Positions 14,702-22,469 of a stretch of 40,325 nt of DNA are shown one piece after another. The notes beneath the pieces were generated by a model. The model saw only the letters and a list, made by a program, of their open reading frames with translations, did no database searches and had not been told where the DNA came from. The stretch spans positions 1 to 40,325 of the forward strand of contig NZ_JAMWYY010000026.1 of assembly GCF_024305175.1 (NCBI RefSeq), written 5' to 3'. Every line of letters starts with the position of its first letter. The first letter of the stretch is position 1. This DNA comes from Flavobacterium sp. (GTDB taxonomy: Bacteria > Bacteroidota > Bacteroidia > Flavobacteriales > Flavobacteriaceae). The position numbers were made by a program, and so were the translations under genes.

Positions 14702-16471
14702 TCAGTTAATACTACTCACCTTAAGCTTCATACCCGGTTTTATGCTCTCGCCTTCTATTTTGTTCCAGCGTTTAAGGTTCTCTACAGTAACGCCGGGGTG
14801 CTTTCTTGCTATACTGAAGAGCGAATCACCTTTCTGCACAATATAAAGGCGTTCTGCCTCATAGCTGGCTTCACGGGCACGTTTATCTTTACTTATGGCT
14901 GCTGCCACAATTTCCTGCGTGTTAGGTTCTGTTTCTGCGACAGCGTTTTCAGCTACGGCGTCTTCTTCAGTGGCAGCCTCGTCAGCTTCCGGTTTTGCAG
15001 TAGTAGCGGCAATAGCTGTTTTATCTGTTTTAAGTGTATCGGCAGGTTTTTGTTTTGCCTTGTCTTTCTTAACGTCTTTAACTTCAGCTATAGCTTCTTC
15101 TTTTACCGGTATATCTACAATTTTTTCTGTTTGTATCTTAAGGCGTTGCCCAACCTGTATCATGTTACCCCTAAGCCCGTTCCAGCGCTTAATTTCCGCA
15201 ACGCTAACGCCATATTTGTTAGATATTTCGCCAAGGTTATCGCCGCGCCTAACCGTATAGGTTTTGCTTGCGGTAATTATTTTCTTTCCGTCTTTGGCAA
15301 GTTCTTTTACAGAGGCTACCGCTTCTTCGCGTTCTTTTACAAAATAAGGTTTTTCCCTTTGGTCGGCCTCATAATCGATATAGGCATAAATAGCCTTTTC
15401 ATTAGCGGTAAATAAACCTATTTTATCTTTAGGCAATCTTAAATAATGCGCTTTTTCTGTTGTATACGGTATTACATCAAGCTTATAAATAGGGTTCAGG
15501 AATTGCAATTGAGAAACCGGAACATCTACAAGGCTTGCAATCTGTTTGAATGACATCTGGCGTTTTACCATAACCGTATCGGTTTCAAAATAGGTCATTG
15601 GCGCTTTTTTGCCGTTTATGCCGTGCTCTTTTGCATACTCATAAACATACATAGTTGCCAGGAATGCCGGCACATAGCCCTGTGTTTCCTTTGGCAGGTT
15701 GCGGCGTATATTCCAGTAGTTCTTATAGCTGCCCGAACGGCGTATCGCTTTTGTAACGTTACCCGGCCCTGCATTGTAGGATGCAAGCACCAGATCCCAG
15801 TCGCCGAAGATATTATACAGGCTGCTCAAGTACTGGCAGGCTGCCTCTGTAGCTTTCAGTGGGTCGCAACGCTCATCTACATAGCTGTTTACCTCAAGGT
15901 TAAACTGCTTTCCGGTAGGGTACATAAACTGCCACAAGCCTGTTGCACCAACCCTTGATTTTGCCTTTGGGTTAAGCGCCGACTCTATTACAGCCAGGTA
16001 CTTTATCTCCATCGGCACGTTGTATTTAGAAAGGTATTCTTCGAACATCGGGAAATAATAATCCGAAATTGCCATTAACCTCTCGAAAGAGCGCGGCCTG
16101 TTTTTAAGGTAGGATTTTATGATGTTCTCAAGCCCCTTACTGTATTCTATGTGAAAGGGAGAAACAGCATCCAGCTTGCCAAGACGCTCTTTTAAATCTT
16201 TAGAAGACAGGTTATAATCTACATCTTCATCAGGATTTATCTTTTCGATATCCTCCTGCATGGCCTCGAATAAATCCTGGTTGGCCAGTTCTTTCATCCA
16301 AAGGCTGTCTATGCAGGCCAGGTTTTCATAACGGATGAAAGTAGATTTAACAGAATCAAGGTAAGAAAGTTTAATTTGCGGAGTACTGATTTCGGCTTCG
16401 GCACTTTCCTGTGCGAATGCCGCAAAAGAAAATAATGCAAAAATGAATGACAGTGTTCTCTTTTTATTCAT
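14702..16471 (-). CDS. mltD: MltD-type lytic transglycosylase with two LysM domains
   Basis: A 589-residue secreted murein hydrolase. The signal peptide ends near FAAFAQ (residue 21). The GH23/SLT domain spans about 140-320: the catalytic Glu163 in LAVIESALNP, then GATGLWQFM, and the LASYNAGPGNV motif. Two LysM peptidoglycan-binding repeats follow, one at about 400-445 (YTVRRGDNLGEISNKYGVS) and one at the very C-terminus (YIVQKGDSLFSIARKHPGV). A 90-residue low-complexity Ala/Glu/Thr linker separates them. The enzyme cleaves glycan strands to 1,6-anhydro-muropeptides. It heads the minus-strand operon mltD-DUF4837-(AT-rich lipoprotein)-elaA. Confidence 0.92.
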   Translation of the reverse strand: MNKKRTLSFIFALFSFAAFAQESAEAEISTPQIKLSYLDSVKSTFIRYENLACIDSLWMKELANQDLFEAMQEDIEKINPDEDVDYNLSSKDLKERLGKLDAVSPFHIEYSKGLENIIKSYLKNRPRSFERLMAISDYYFPMFEEYLSKYNVPMEIKYLAVIESALNPKAKSRVGATGLWQFMYPTGKQFNLEVNSYVDERCDPLKATEAACQYLSSLYNIFGDWDLVLASYNAGPGNVTKAIRRSGSYKNYWNIRRNLPKETQGYVPAFLATMYVYEYAKEHGINGKKAPMTYFETDTVMVKRQMSFKQIASLVDVPVSQLQFLNPIYKLDVIPYTTEKAHYLRLPKDKIGLFTANEKAIYAYIDYEADQREKPYFVKEREEAVASVKELAKDGKKIITASKTYTVRRGDNLGEISNKYGVSVAEIKRWNGLRGNMIQVGQRLKIQTEKIVDIPVKEEAIAEVKDVKKDKAKQKPADTLKTDKTAIAATTAKPEADEAATEEDAVAENAVAETEPNTQEIVAAAISKDKRAREASYEAERLYIVQKGDSLFSIARKHPGVTVENLKRWNKIEGESIKPGMKLKVSSIN

Positions 16472-16560
16472 AATTTGTTTTTTAAGAAGTTAAGTACAAT
16501 GCCTTTCAGGTGATTGTAACATAACTTTTAAATAGATATTATAGTATAAACTTTAACAGG

Positions 16561-17748
16561 CTATTCCTGTATTGCAGCTATGCCCGGCAGGGTTTTACCC
16601 TCAAGCATTTCGAGCATTGCACCACCTCCGGTAGATACATAGCTCATTTTCGGTTCCAGGCCAAACTGCTTAACCGCTGCTACAGAGTCGCCCCCGCCCA
16701 CAAGAGAGAAAGCGCCGTTTTTAGTAGCTTCGGCAATATATTCGCCTAACTGGATGGTACCTTTGGCAAAGTTTTCCATTTCGAAAACGCCAAGCGGCCC
16801 GTTCCATAGTATCGTTTTTGAGTTTAAAATAACCTCTTTAAACTGCTCCAGCGATTTCGGGCCTGCATCAAGCCCCTGCCAACCATCAGGTATTTCTCTT
16901 ACATCAACAACTTTAGTGTTAGCATCGTTTTTAAATCCATCGGCAGCCACAACATCTACAGGCAGGTGCACCTGCACATTGTTTGTTTTGGCTTTCTCTA
17001 AAATGTCAAGCGCAAGCTGCTGCTTGTCATCCTCACAAATAGAGTCGCCCACGCTGCCGCCCTGCGCTTTTATAAAGGTAAAAGTCATACCGCCGCCAAT
17101 TATCAGGTGGTCTACTTTATCCAGTATATTTTCTATAACTGTTATTTTAGATGATACTTTACTGCCACCCAAAACAGCCGTTACAGGCTTATCGCTGTTT
17201 CCTAATACTTTGTTAAGACTGTCGATTTCTTTCGCAAGAAGCGTTCCAAAAACCTTGTTTTGAGGAAAAAATTTTGCAACTATGGTGGTAGAAGCATGCG
17301 CACGGTGTGCTGTGCCAAAGGCATCGTTAACGTAAACATCGCCCAGTTTGGCAAGTTTTTCAGCGAAAGCCTCATCTCCCGCCTCCTCTTCGCTATAAAA
17401 GCGAAGGTTCTCTAAAAGTAATATTTCACCCGGCTTTAAAGCCTCGGCAGCTTTTTCTACAGTTTCGCCTACACTGTCTTCCACAAATTTCACATATCTA
17501 CCCAATACTTCAGATGTTGTGGTTACAATATGCTTAAGCGAATATTTTTCCTCTTTGCCTTTTGGCCTGCCCAGGTGGCTCATCAGGATAACGCTTCCAC
17601 CGTCATTTAAAATTTTATCGATAGTTGGCTTCGCGGCTTCGATACGGTTGGTATCGGTAACATTAAAATTTTCATCAAGGGGAACATTAAAATCTACCCT
17701 TATTAAGGCCTTTTTATCTTTAAAATTAATATCTGAAAGCGTTTTCAT
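16561..17748 (-). CDS. pgk: Phosphoglycerate kinase
   Basis: Glycolytic enzyme converting 1,3-bisphosphoglycerate and ADP to 3-phosphoglycerate and ATP. The 395-residue length is normal. Visible motifs are [13 protein letters not shown] (N-terminal substrate site), [45 protein letters not shown], the hinge, and the C-terminal nucleotide site [13 protein letters not shown] and [13 protein letters not shown]. It is monocistronic with a perfect TATATTTG -7 box at 17785-17792. The 88-bp gap to mltD shows no clear terminator. Confidence 0.97.
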   Translation of the reverse strand: MKTLSDINFKDKKALIRVDFNVPLDENFNVTDTNRIEAAKPTIDKILNDGGSVILMSHLGRPKGKEEKYSLKHIVTTTSEVLGRYVKFVEDSVGETVEKAAEALKPGEILLLENLRFYSEEEAGDEAFAEKLAKLGDVYVNDAFGTAHRAHASTTIVAKFFPQNKVFGTLLAKEIDSLNKVLGNSDKPVTAVLGGSKVSSKITVIENILDKVDHLIIGGGMTFTFIKAQGGSVGDSICEDDKQQLALDILEKAKTNNVQVHLPVDVVAADGFKNDANTKVVDVREIPDGWQGLDAGPKSLEQFKEVILNSKTILWNGPLGVFEMENFAKGTIQLGEYIAEATKNGAFSLVGGGDSVAAVKQFGLEPKMSYVSTGGGAMLEMLEGKTLPGIAAIQE

Positions 17749-17784
17749 GTGTTTTTAAAATTTCGGGTTTTAACTGAAGAAACG

Positions 17785-17792
17785 CAAATATA
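17785..17792 (-). promoter_or_regulatory. -7 box of pgk
   Basis: TATATTTG on the minus strand, 36 bases before the ATG. A TTTGG lies about 22 bases further upstream and may be the -33 element. Confidence 0.55.
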
Positions 17793-17885
17793 GTTTTTTC
17801 TGTTAATAATTTGCCAAACGTTTGTTGAAAAATAACCTGTAGTAAAACACAATGTGCTGAACAGCAATATTATTCCTTTTCTGTA

Positions 17886-18794
17886 TTAAAAACTCTGGTG
17901 GCAAAGCTCCATGTTGGCTACTGCGCCGGCTATATTACCGCTGCTCACCGCATTGGCTACAGAGCGCATCATTGCCGCGTTATCGCCGCACGCAAATAAA
18001 CCTTCAACAGTTGTTTTCTGAAAACCGTCTGTTTTAATATGCCCCATTTCGGTAAGTTCGCAACCAAGTTTCGCAGGTATATCAGAGTGCTGAACAAAAG
18101 GCAGGACTGCATATAAAGCATCAAGAGGCAACGCATTCCCGCTGCTAAGCACAAGGTTGCGCAGTTGCCCGTTTGTGTGGATTACCTCAATAACTCCCTC
18201 CTCAATAACAGGGATATTGTTTTTTGCCAGTTTTGCTGTTTGCTCTGCTGAAAAATCGGCTTTGCCTGACGTGATTATGCTAAGGTTTTTGGTAAGGTTA
18301 CTTACTAAAGTAGCGAGGTGATAAGCCCTCTCGCCATTAGCCAGTATGGCTGTTATTTTGTTCCTTACTTCATAGCCGTGGCAGTAGGGGCAATGTATAA
18401 CAGATATCCCCCAACACTCTGCAAAACCTTTAATGTTGGGCATTATATCTTTTATGCCCGTTGCAAAAATCAGTTTTTGTGCTGTGAATTGTTTACCGGA
18501 TTGTGTTGTTATTAAAAAGCCTGTGCCGGTTTTTTCTCCGCTCACGGCAACATCAGTAATAAATGTAACGGTTTTGTATTGTAAAACCTGTTCTTTGCCA
18601 AGAGCGGCTATTACAGCCGGCGGGGTGCCATCATGGGTAATAAAATTATGTGAATGCGGTGTTTGCCTGTTGCAGGGTTTGCCACCATCAATAATCAGTA
18701 CCTTGCGTAACGAACGCCCCAGCGCCATTGCTGCCGAGAGGCCTGAGTAGCTTCCGCCTATGATGATAACTTCAAAAATATCCTGATTTTCCAT
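17886..18794 (-). CDS. Thioredoxin-reductase-like FAD/NAD(P) oxidoreductase (CxxCHG type)
   Basis: A 302-residue flavoprotein with an N-terminal FAD-binding Rossmann motif (VIIIGGSYSGLSAAMALGRS), a second nucleotide-binding region, the redox pair in HCPYCHGYEVR, and a C-terminal FAD site (GLFACGDNAAMMRSV). The CPYC-HG-YE signature differs from the CATC-D of true thioredoxin reductase. It is shared with TrxR-like dithiol oxidases such as HlmI and GliT, and with uncharacterised bacterial members. No thioredoxin gene is adjacent. Start: ATG at 18794; an upstream in-frame TTG (18830) falls inside the TAAGTTTG -7 box. It is divergent from a Fur-family regulator. The electron acceptor and substrate are unknown. 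Confidence 0.88.
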   Translation of the reverse strand: MENQDIFEVIIIGGSYSGLSAAMALGRSLRKVLIIDGGKPCNRQTPHSHNFITHDGTPPAVIAALGKEQVLQYKTVTFITDVAVSGEKTGTGFLITTQSGKQFTAQKLIFATGIKDIMPNIKGFAECWGISVIHCPYCHGYEVRNKITAILANGERAYHLATLVSNLTKNLSIITSGKADFSAEQTAKLAKNNIPVIEEGVIEVIHTNGQLRNLVLSSGNALPLDALYAVLPFVQHSDIPAKLGCELTEMGHIKTDGFQKTTVEGLFACGDNAAMMRSVANAVSSGNIAGAVANMELCHQSF

Positions 18795-18827
18795 AGCTGT
18801 TTTTTGATAAGTTTCAAATAGATTTGG

Positions 18828-18835
18828 CAAACTTA
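18828..18835 (-). promoter_or_regulatory. -7 box of the TrxR-like gene
   Basis: TAAGTTTG on the minus strand, 33 bases before the ATG at 18794. It overlaps a spurious TTG start. Confidence 0.5.
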
Positions 18836-18846
18836 AATAAATATTT

Positions 18847-18870
18847 TATTATTGCAACAAAATCGCATTA
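18847..18870. promoter_or_regulatory. Fur-gene -7 region and candidate regulator dyad
   Basis: TATTATTG (18847-18854) is a one-mismatch -7 box for the Fur-family gene. Overlapping it, TATTGCAAC (18850-18858) and ATCGCATTA (18862-18870) form an imperfect dyad (six of nine positions) around AAA. This fits autoregulation by the Fur-family protein and possibly joint control of the divergent oxidoreductase. Confidence 0.4.
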
Positions 18871-18874
18871 AAAG

Positions 18875-19249
18875 ATGAGAAGAAGGAATACACCCGCAAA
18901 AGAAGCTGTTTTAGATGTACTTAAAAAAGCAGGTAAAGCGCTTAACCACGAAACGGTGCAGGATAATCTTAGTATAGATATAGACAGGGCTACCGTTTAC
19001 AGGGTGCTGAACCGGTTTTGCGATGACGGTATTTTACACAGGGTTGTTGCAGAAGACGGTAAGCAGTATTTTGCTGTTTGCAGTAAATGCGATTCAGAGA
19101 AGCATTCTGATAATCACTTTCATTTCAGGTGCACAGGGTGCAACACGTTAGAATGTCTTCCTACTCCTGTGCAGTTTACTGTGCCGGAAGGCTATTTTGC
19201 AGAAAGTATTAACTGCATCATTAACGGAAGGTGCAAAAACTGCGCTTAA
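18875..19249 (+). CDS. Fur-family metalloregulator
   Basis: A 124-residue winged-helix regulator. Recognition helix DRATVYRVLNRF (37-48), then the dimer/metal domain with HSDNHFHFRC. Structural zinc site candidates are Cys86/Cys89 (CTGC) and Cys120/Cys123 (CKNC), as in Fur/Zur/PerR; an additional CSKC (69/72) is less usual. The metal identity (Fe, Zn, Mn or peroxide sensor) cannot be read from these motifs. It is shorter than classical Fur at the N-terminus. It is divergent from the TrxR-like gene over an 80-bp region holding a dyad, so that gene is a plausible target. It could also be the regulator of the iron operators further along the window, but this is only conjecture. Confidence 0.88.
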   Translation: MRRRNTPAKEAVLDVLKKAGKALNHETVQDNLSIDIDRATVYRVLNRFCDDGILHRVVAEDGKQYFAVCSKCDSEKHSDNHFHFRCTGCNTLECLPTPVQFTVPEGYFAESINCIINGRCKNCA

Positions 19250-19252
19250 TAC

Positions 19253-19288
19253 AAAAAAATTGCCGCTACTGTAAAACAGTAACGGCAA
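19253..19288 (-). terminator. Terminator of the subtilase gene
   Basis: A 12-bp stem (19260-19271 with 19277-19288, one mismatch) around a short loop. On the minus strand it ends in seven T (plus-strand A-run at 19253-19259), so it belongs to the minus-strand protease; the plus-strand side lacks a T-run. Confidence 0.8.
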
Positions 19289-19321
19289 CTGAGGTATAGA
19301 ATAAAATTAGCTTCTGATTAC

Positions 19322-20932
19322 TTAAGATCTCGACATTTTATCGGCAAGGATAATTGCGTTATAAGCATTTACAACTTTACCGGTCATAGATACATCGCTG
19401 AATGCCCTCATATTCTTTTCGTCGCCACCTGCGGCTACATCTATTTGCATAGGTACTCCTGACTGCATGATAACCTGTTTAACCTGTGCGGCTGTAAGTT
19501 TAGGATAGTAAGCACGTATTAGAGCTGCAACCCCCGCTGCATTAGGCGAAGCCATTGATGTACCCTGAAGGTATTCATAATTATTATTTGGAGTGGTTGC
19601 ATAAATGCGTACACCCGGGCTAAACACATCTACATCGGTTTTACCGTAGTTAGAGAAATTAGCTATCAACCCCTCGTCAAGGCTGTAGTTAAGCGCCCCA
19701 ACCGAAAGGAAGTTATCAGCAATTTCGGCGCCACCGTTCATGTTGTCGTTAGGGTAACGCTCTACGCCGCCGCCTTCATTAAGGTCGGTTCCTTCGTTAC
19801 CTGCCGCACAAACAATAAGTACATCTTTGCTTGCCGCATATTTTATAGCATCATATACCCAGTCGCTGTGGGTAGAGAAGTATTTACCAAAACTGCCGTT
19901 AATTACTTTGGCGCCGTTATCTACCGCATAGCGTATTGCCATGGCAACATCTTTATCATACTCGTCGCCATCGGGCACTGCACGCACCGGCATAATAACC
20001 GCTACATTGCTGGCTACACCGTCTCCGCCAATGCCGTTACCCCTTAGCTGGGCAATAATACCTGCTACGTGGGTGCCGTGTTTTGCGCCTTCTTTCTCAG
20101 GGCCTATAACGTTGCCGTTACCATATCCTTTGGCATTCCAGTTGTTCTCATCATCCTTAAGGATGTCTTTACGGGCATTGTACTTAAGGTTAAGGTGGTA
20201 ATCCAATACATTATCATAATGCTCTTTGCCGCCCTTAATATCTTCTATAAGCTCATCACGCGATACTTCTGTTAATATCATGGCAAACCTGCCTTTAACA
20301 GCATTAATTGTAGGGTCTGATGACTGCATGTTCTTTAAATCTTCAGCAGTATAAGTGTCTTTGCCCAGTTGTTCGCGTATGGCCTTATCCGCTTTCAGGA
20401 TAAAATCCATTTGCTGTTTGCCGGCCATAGCCTCTGCATATTCCTTATCATATTCGGCTTTTGCCCTTTTGTAAAGCTCAGAGCCGTCGTCGCCCCTTTT
20501 CAGGATGCGTACAAACTCCATATTTTCATGGTTGATGTCACCTAAAAAGTTCCATCCGTGAACGTCGTCCACATAACCGTTGTTATCATCATCTTTACCG
20601 TTTCCGGCTATTTCGTCGCTATTAGTCCATATCTGTCCCTGCAGGTCCGGGTGCTCAATATCCACGCCGCTGTCAATTACACCTACAATAACTTTATCTG
20701 CTTTTTTACCTTCAAGCAGCTTCAGTGCACGGTCTGTACTCATTCCGGGTATAGTATCGTTTACAATATCAAGGTGGCTCCAGCGTTGTTCTTCGTTTTC
20801 GCTAAGGTCAGCTTTTTTGGCTGTTATTGTTGCAGGTGCAGTAATAGACTCTGCTGTTATTTTTTTAGAGGCTCCGCAGCTTGCAAGGAATAGTGCCAGT
20901 GCAGCCGAGAGATAAATTGATTTAAACTTCAT
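19322..20932 (-). CDS. S8-family serine peptidase lipoprotein (subtilase)
   Basis: A 536-residue subtilisin-type protease. The N-terminus is a lipoprotein signal with lipobox LASC (Cys19), so it is likely anchored in the membrane. The catalytic triad is Asp87 (VIDSGVD), His285 (HGTHVAG) and Ser459 (GTSMASP), with the oxyanion Asn379 in AAGNE. There is a large insertion of about 150 residues between the Asp and His blocks (a charged, helical segment with KAEYDKEYAEAMAG), typical of Bacteroidota members. NGKDDDNNGYVDDVHGWNFLG resembles a calcium-binding loop. No type IX secretion C-terminal domain is seen. It is monocistronic with its own terminator. Confidence 0.93.
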   Translation of the reverse strand: MKFKSIYLSAALALFLASCGASKKITAESITAPATITAKKADLSENEEQRWSHLDIVNDTIPGMSTDRALKLLEGKKADKVIVGVIDSGVDIEHPDLQGQIWTNSDEIAGNGKDDDNNGYVDDVHGWNFLGDINHENMEFVRILKRGDDGSELYKRAKAEYDKEYAEAMAGKQQMDFILKADKAIREQLGKDTYTAEDLKNMQSSDPTINAVKGRFAMILTEVSRDELIEDIKGGKEHYDNVLDYHLNLKYNARKDILKDDENNWNAKGYGNGNVIGPEKEGAKHGTHVAGIIAQLRGNGIGGDGVASNVAVIMPVRAVPDGDEYDKDVAMAIRYAVDNGAKVINGSFGKYFSTHSDWVYDAIKYAASKDVLIVCAAGNEGTDLNEGGGVERYPNDNMNGGAEIADNFLSVGALNYSLDEGLIANFSNYGKTDVDVFSPGVRIYATTPNNNYEYLQGTSMASPNAAGVAALIRAYYPKLTAAQVKQVIMQSGVPMQIDVAAGGDEKNMRAFSDVSMTGKVVNAYNAIILADKMSRS

Positions 20933-21009
20933 ATTATACTTAATTTACATTTCTTTACAGAATTGGTCTAAAATAGGATGGATTTGTTACAAACTTTATA
21001 AAATTAACA

Positions 21010-21870
21010 TTACGTTAGGAAATCATCCCACTTTAAAACGTCTTTAAGGCGCACTCCTTTTTCGGTGTGCTGAACGGTTATAATTTCGTTATGCGCATCG
21101 TGGCCAAGCACTAAATAGTAACCATTATCTGCGGCTGCGTTCATAAACTTTTCCTTTTCATCAAGGGTGAGCAGCGGCCTGGTATCATAACCCATTACAT
21201 AAGGCAGGGGTATGTGCCCGGCGGTTGGCAGCAGGTCGGCCACATATACAAATGTCTTTCCCATATAATTTATATGCGGTATCATCTGTTTTTCGGTATG
21301 CCCATCGGCAAAGAATATACCAAAGCACAGTTCACTTTTTTCCTTAAAGTCGCCTTCAGGGCGAGTAATAAAATTTAACTGCCCGCTTTCCTGCATGGGC
21401 ATAATATTTTCCTGGAGGAAAGATGCTTTTTCGCGTGCATTGGGTTTAACGGCCCATTGCCAGTGGTTCTCATTCGTCCAGAAGTGTGCGTTTTTAAAAG
21501 CTGGTTCATAGCCGGTGTGGTCTTTATTCCATTGTATGGCGCCGCCCACATGGTCAAAATGCAGGTGCGTTAAAAAAACATCGGTAATATCATCGCGATG
21601 AAAACCATATTTGGCAAGTGATTTATCTATACTGTGGTCGCCCCACATGGCATAGTAGCCAAAAAATTTTTCGCTTTGCTTCTTGCCCATTCCGGTGTCT
21701 ATAAGAATAAGCCTGTTGCCGTCTTCAATCAGCAGGCAGCGTGCCGCCATATCTATCTGGTTGTTTTCATCTGCAGGGTTGGTGCGGTTCCAGATGGTTT
21801 TGGGAACCACGCCAAACATAGCGCCCCCATCAAGCTTAAAGTTGCCGCTTTCTATCGGGTATAGTTTCAT
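21010..21870 (-). CDS. MBL-fold metallo-hydrolase
   Basis: A 286-residue cytoplasmic metallo-beta-lactamase-fold hydrolase. The metal-binding signature is THLHFDHVGG (His102, His104, Asp106, His107), with a further His in FFADGHTEKQ and one in VLGHDAHNE near the end. An early LIDTGMGKK strand supports the fold. It resembles the lactonase/quorum-quenching-like subgroup by length and by the IWNRTNPADENNQIDMAARCLLIE segment, but substrate cannot be deduced. It lies between the subtilase (same strand, 77-bp gap) and the divergent suf operon. Confidence 0.85.
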   Translation of the reverse strand: MKLYPIESGNFKLDGGAMFGVVPKTIWNRTNPADENNQIDMAARCLLIEDGNRLILIDTGMGKKQSEKFFGYYAMWGDHSIDKSLAKYGFHRDDITDVFLTHLHFDHVGGAIQWNKDHTGYEPAFKNAHFWTNENHWQWAVKPNAREKASFLQENIMPMQESGQLNFITRPEGDFKEKSELCFGIFFADGHTEKQMIPHINYMGKTFVYVADLLPTAGHIPLPYVMGYDTRPLLTLDEKEKFMNAAADNGYYLVLGHDAHNEIITVQHTEKGVRLKDVLKWDDFLT

Positions 21871-21987
21871 TGTATTTGTTTGAGTATTTTAGATGCAGCA
21901 AGGTACGGATTTTGCTGTTATTTATGCAATAAAACTCACCGTATAGGCTTTACTTATACCTTAATCAGATAAAAAGAGTAGCTTTTA

Positions 21988-22017
21988 TTGCAATGTGTAA
22001 AATTGTGGGTATCTTTG
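21988..22017 (+). promoter_or_regulatory. Promoter of the sufA-sufB-sufC-sufD operon
   Basis: TTG at 21988-21990 (-33) and TATCTTTG at 22010-22017 (-7) are separated by 19 bases, the best match to the Bacteroidota consensus in this window. Confidence 0.7.
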
Positions 22018-22023
22018 CAGTAA

Positions 22024-22038
22024 TTTAGATTAAATATA
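22024..22038 (+). promoter_or_regulatory. Candidate iron-responsive operator of suf operon
   Basis: TTTAGATTAAATATA, seven bases after the -7 box and thus over the transcription start. The same element with the same placement occurs before the TonB receptor (27056) and hmuT (34205). Confidence 0.45.
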
Positions 22039-22046
22039 TACAGACA

Positions 22047-22376
22047 ATGATAAAAGTTTCTGATACAGCAAGGAAAAAAATTGTCAGCCTTATGGAGGAT
22101 GACGGTTTTGATGCCGCTACCGATTATGTTAGGGTAGGGGTAAAAAGCGGAGGATGTTCAGGCTTGTCGTATGATTTGAAATTTGACAAAGCCCTGGGCG
22201 AAAACGATAAATTATTTGAGGATAATAACATAAAAGTAGCTGTAGATAAAAAGAGTTTCTTATATCTGGCAGGTACAATTTTAGAGTACAGCGGAGGCCT
22301 TAACGGCAAAGGGTTTGTGTTTAACAACCCTAACGCACAGCGCACCTGCGGCTGCGGGGAGAGTTTTTCGTTATAA
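22047..22376 (+). CDS. sufA: A-type Fe-S carrier (SufA/IscA/HesB family)
   Basis: A 109-residue iron-sulfur carrier that accepts clusters from the SufBCD scaffold and delivers them to apo-proteins. The three ligand cysteines are in place: Cys37 in SGGCSGLSY, and Cys101 and Cys103 in TCGCGESF. Its position as first gene of the suf operon, just before sufB, supports the name SufA; by sequence alone IscA or ErpA could not be excluded. Only two bases separate its stop from a 25-bp inverted repeat that fills the gap to sufB. Confidence 0.9.
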   Translation: MIKVSDTARKKIVSLMEDDGFDAATDYVRVGVKSGGCSGLSYDLKFDKALGENDKLFEDNNIKVAVDKKSFLYLAGTILEYSGGLNGKGFVFNNPNAQRTCGCGESFSL

Positions 22377-22378
22377 AA

Positions 22379-22403
22379 AGCCCCCTAACCCCCAAAGGGG
22401 GAA
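22379..22403. repeat. Left arm of perfect 25-bp inverted repeat
   Basis: C/G-rich arm, beginning AGCCCCCTAACCCCC and ending with AAAGGGGGAA. It is the exact reverse complement of 22440-22464. Each arm also contains an internal CCCCC-AAA-GGGGG hairpin. Confidence 0.95.
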
Positions 22404-22439
22404 CAAAGGGCTTCTAAAAATTTTAAATTAACTAACTAA

Positions 22440-22464
22440 TTCCCCCTTTGGGGGTTAGGGGGCT
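22440..22464. repeat. Right arm of perfect 25-bp inverted repeat
   Basis: Exact reverse complement of 22379-22403, ending five bases before the sufB ATG. The 36-base spacer is AT-rich. A stem across both arms would cover the sufB ribosome-binding region. Similar C5TAAC5 arms are familiar from dispersed repeats in flavobacterial genomes; no second copy occurs in this window. Confidence 0.95.
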
Positions 22465-22469
22465 AAGAT

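Noticed and set aside
14690..15415. Long plus-strand frame over mltD
   Set aside because: It is a reflection of the low-complexity linker of mltD on the opposite strand; no supported start.
19260..19288. Terminator of the Fur-family gene
   Set aside because: The T-run is only on the minus strand; it belongs to the subtilase gene.
22379..22464. Rho-independent terminator between sufA and sufB
   Set aside because: No T-run follows the right arm (AAGATATG instead), and the arms lie tightly between two co-oriented suf genes.
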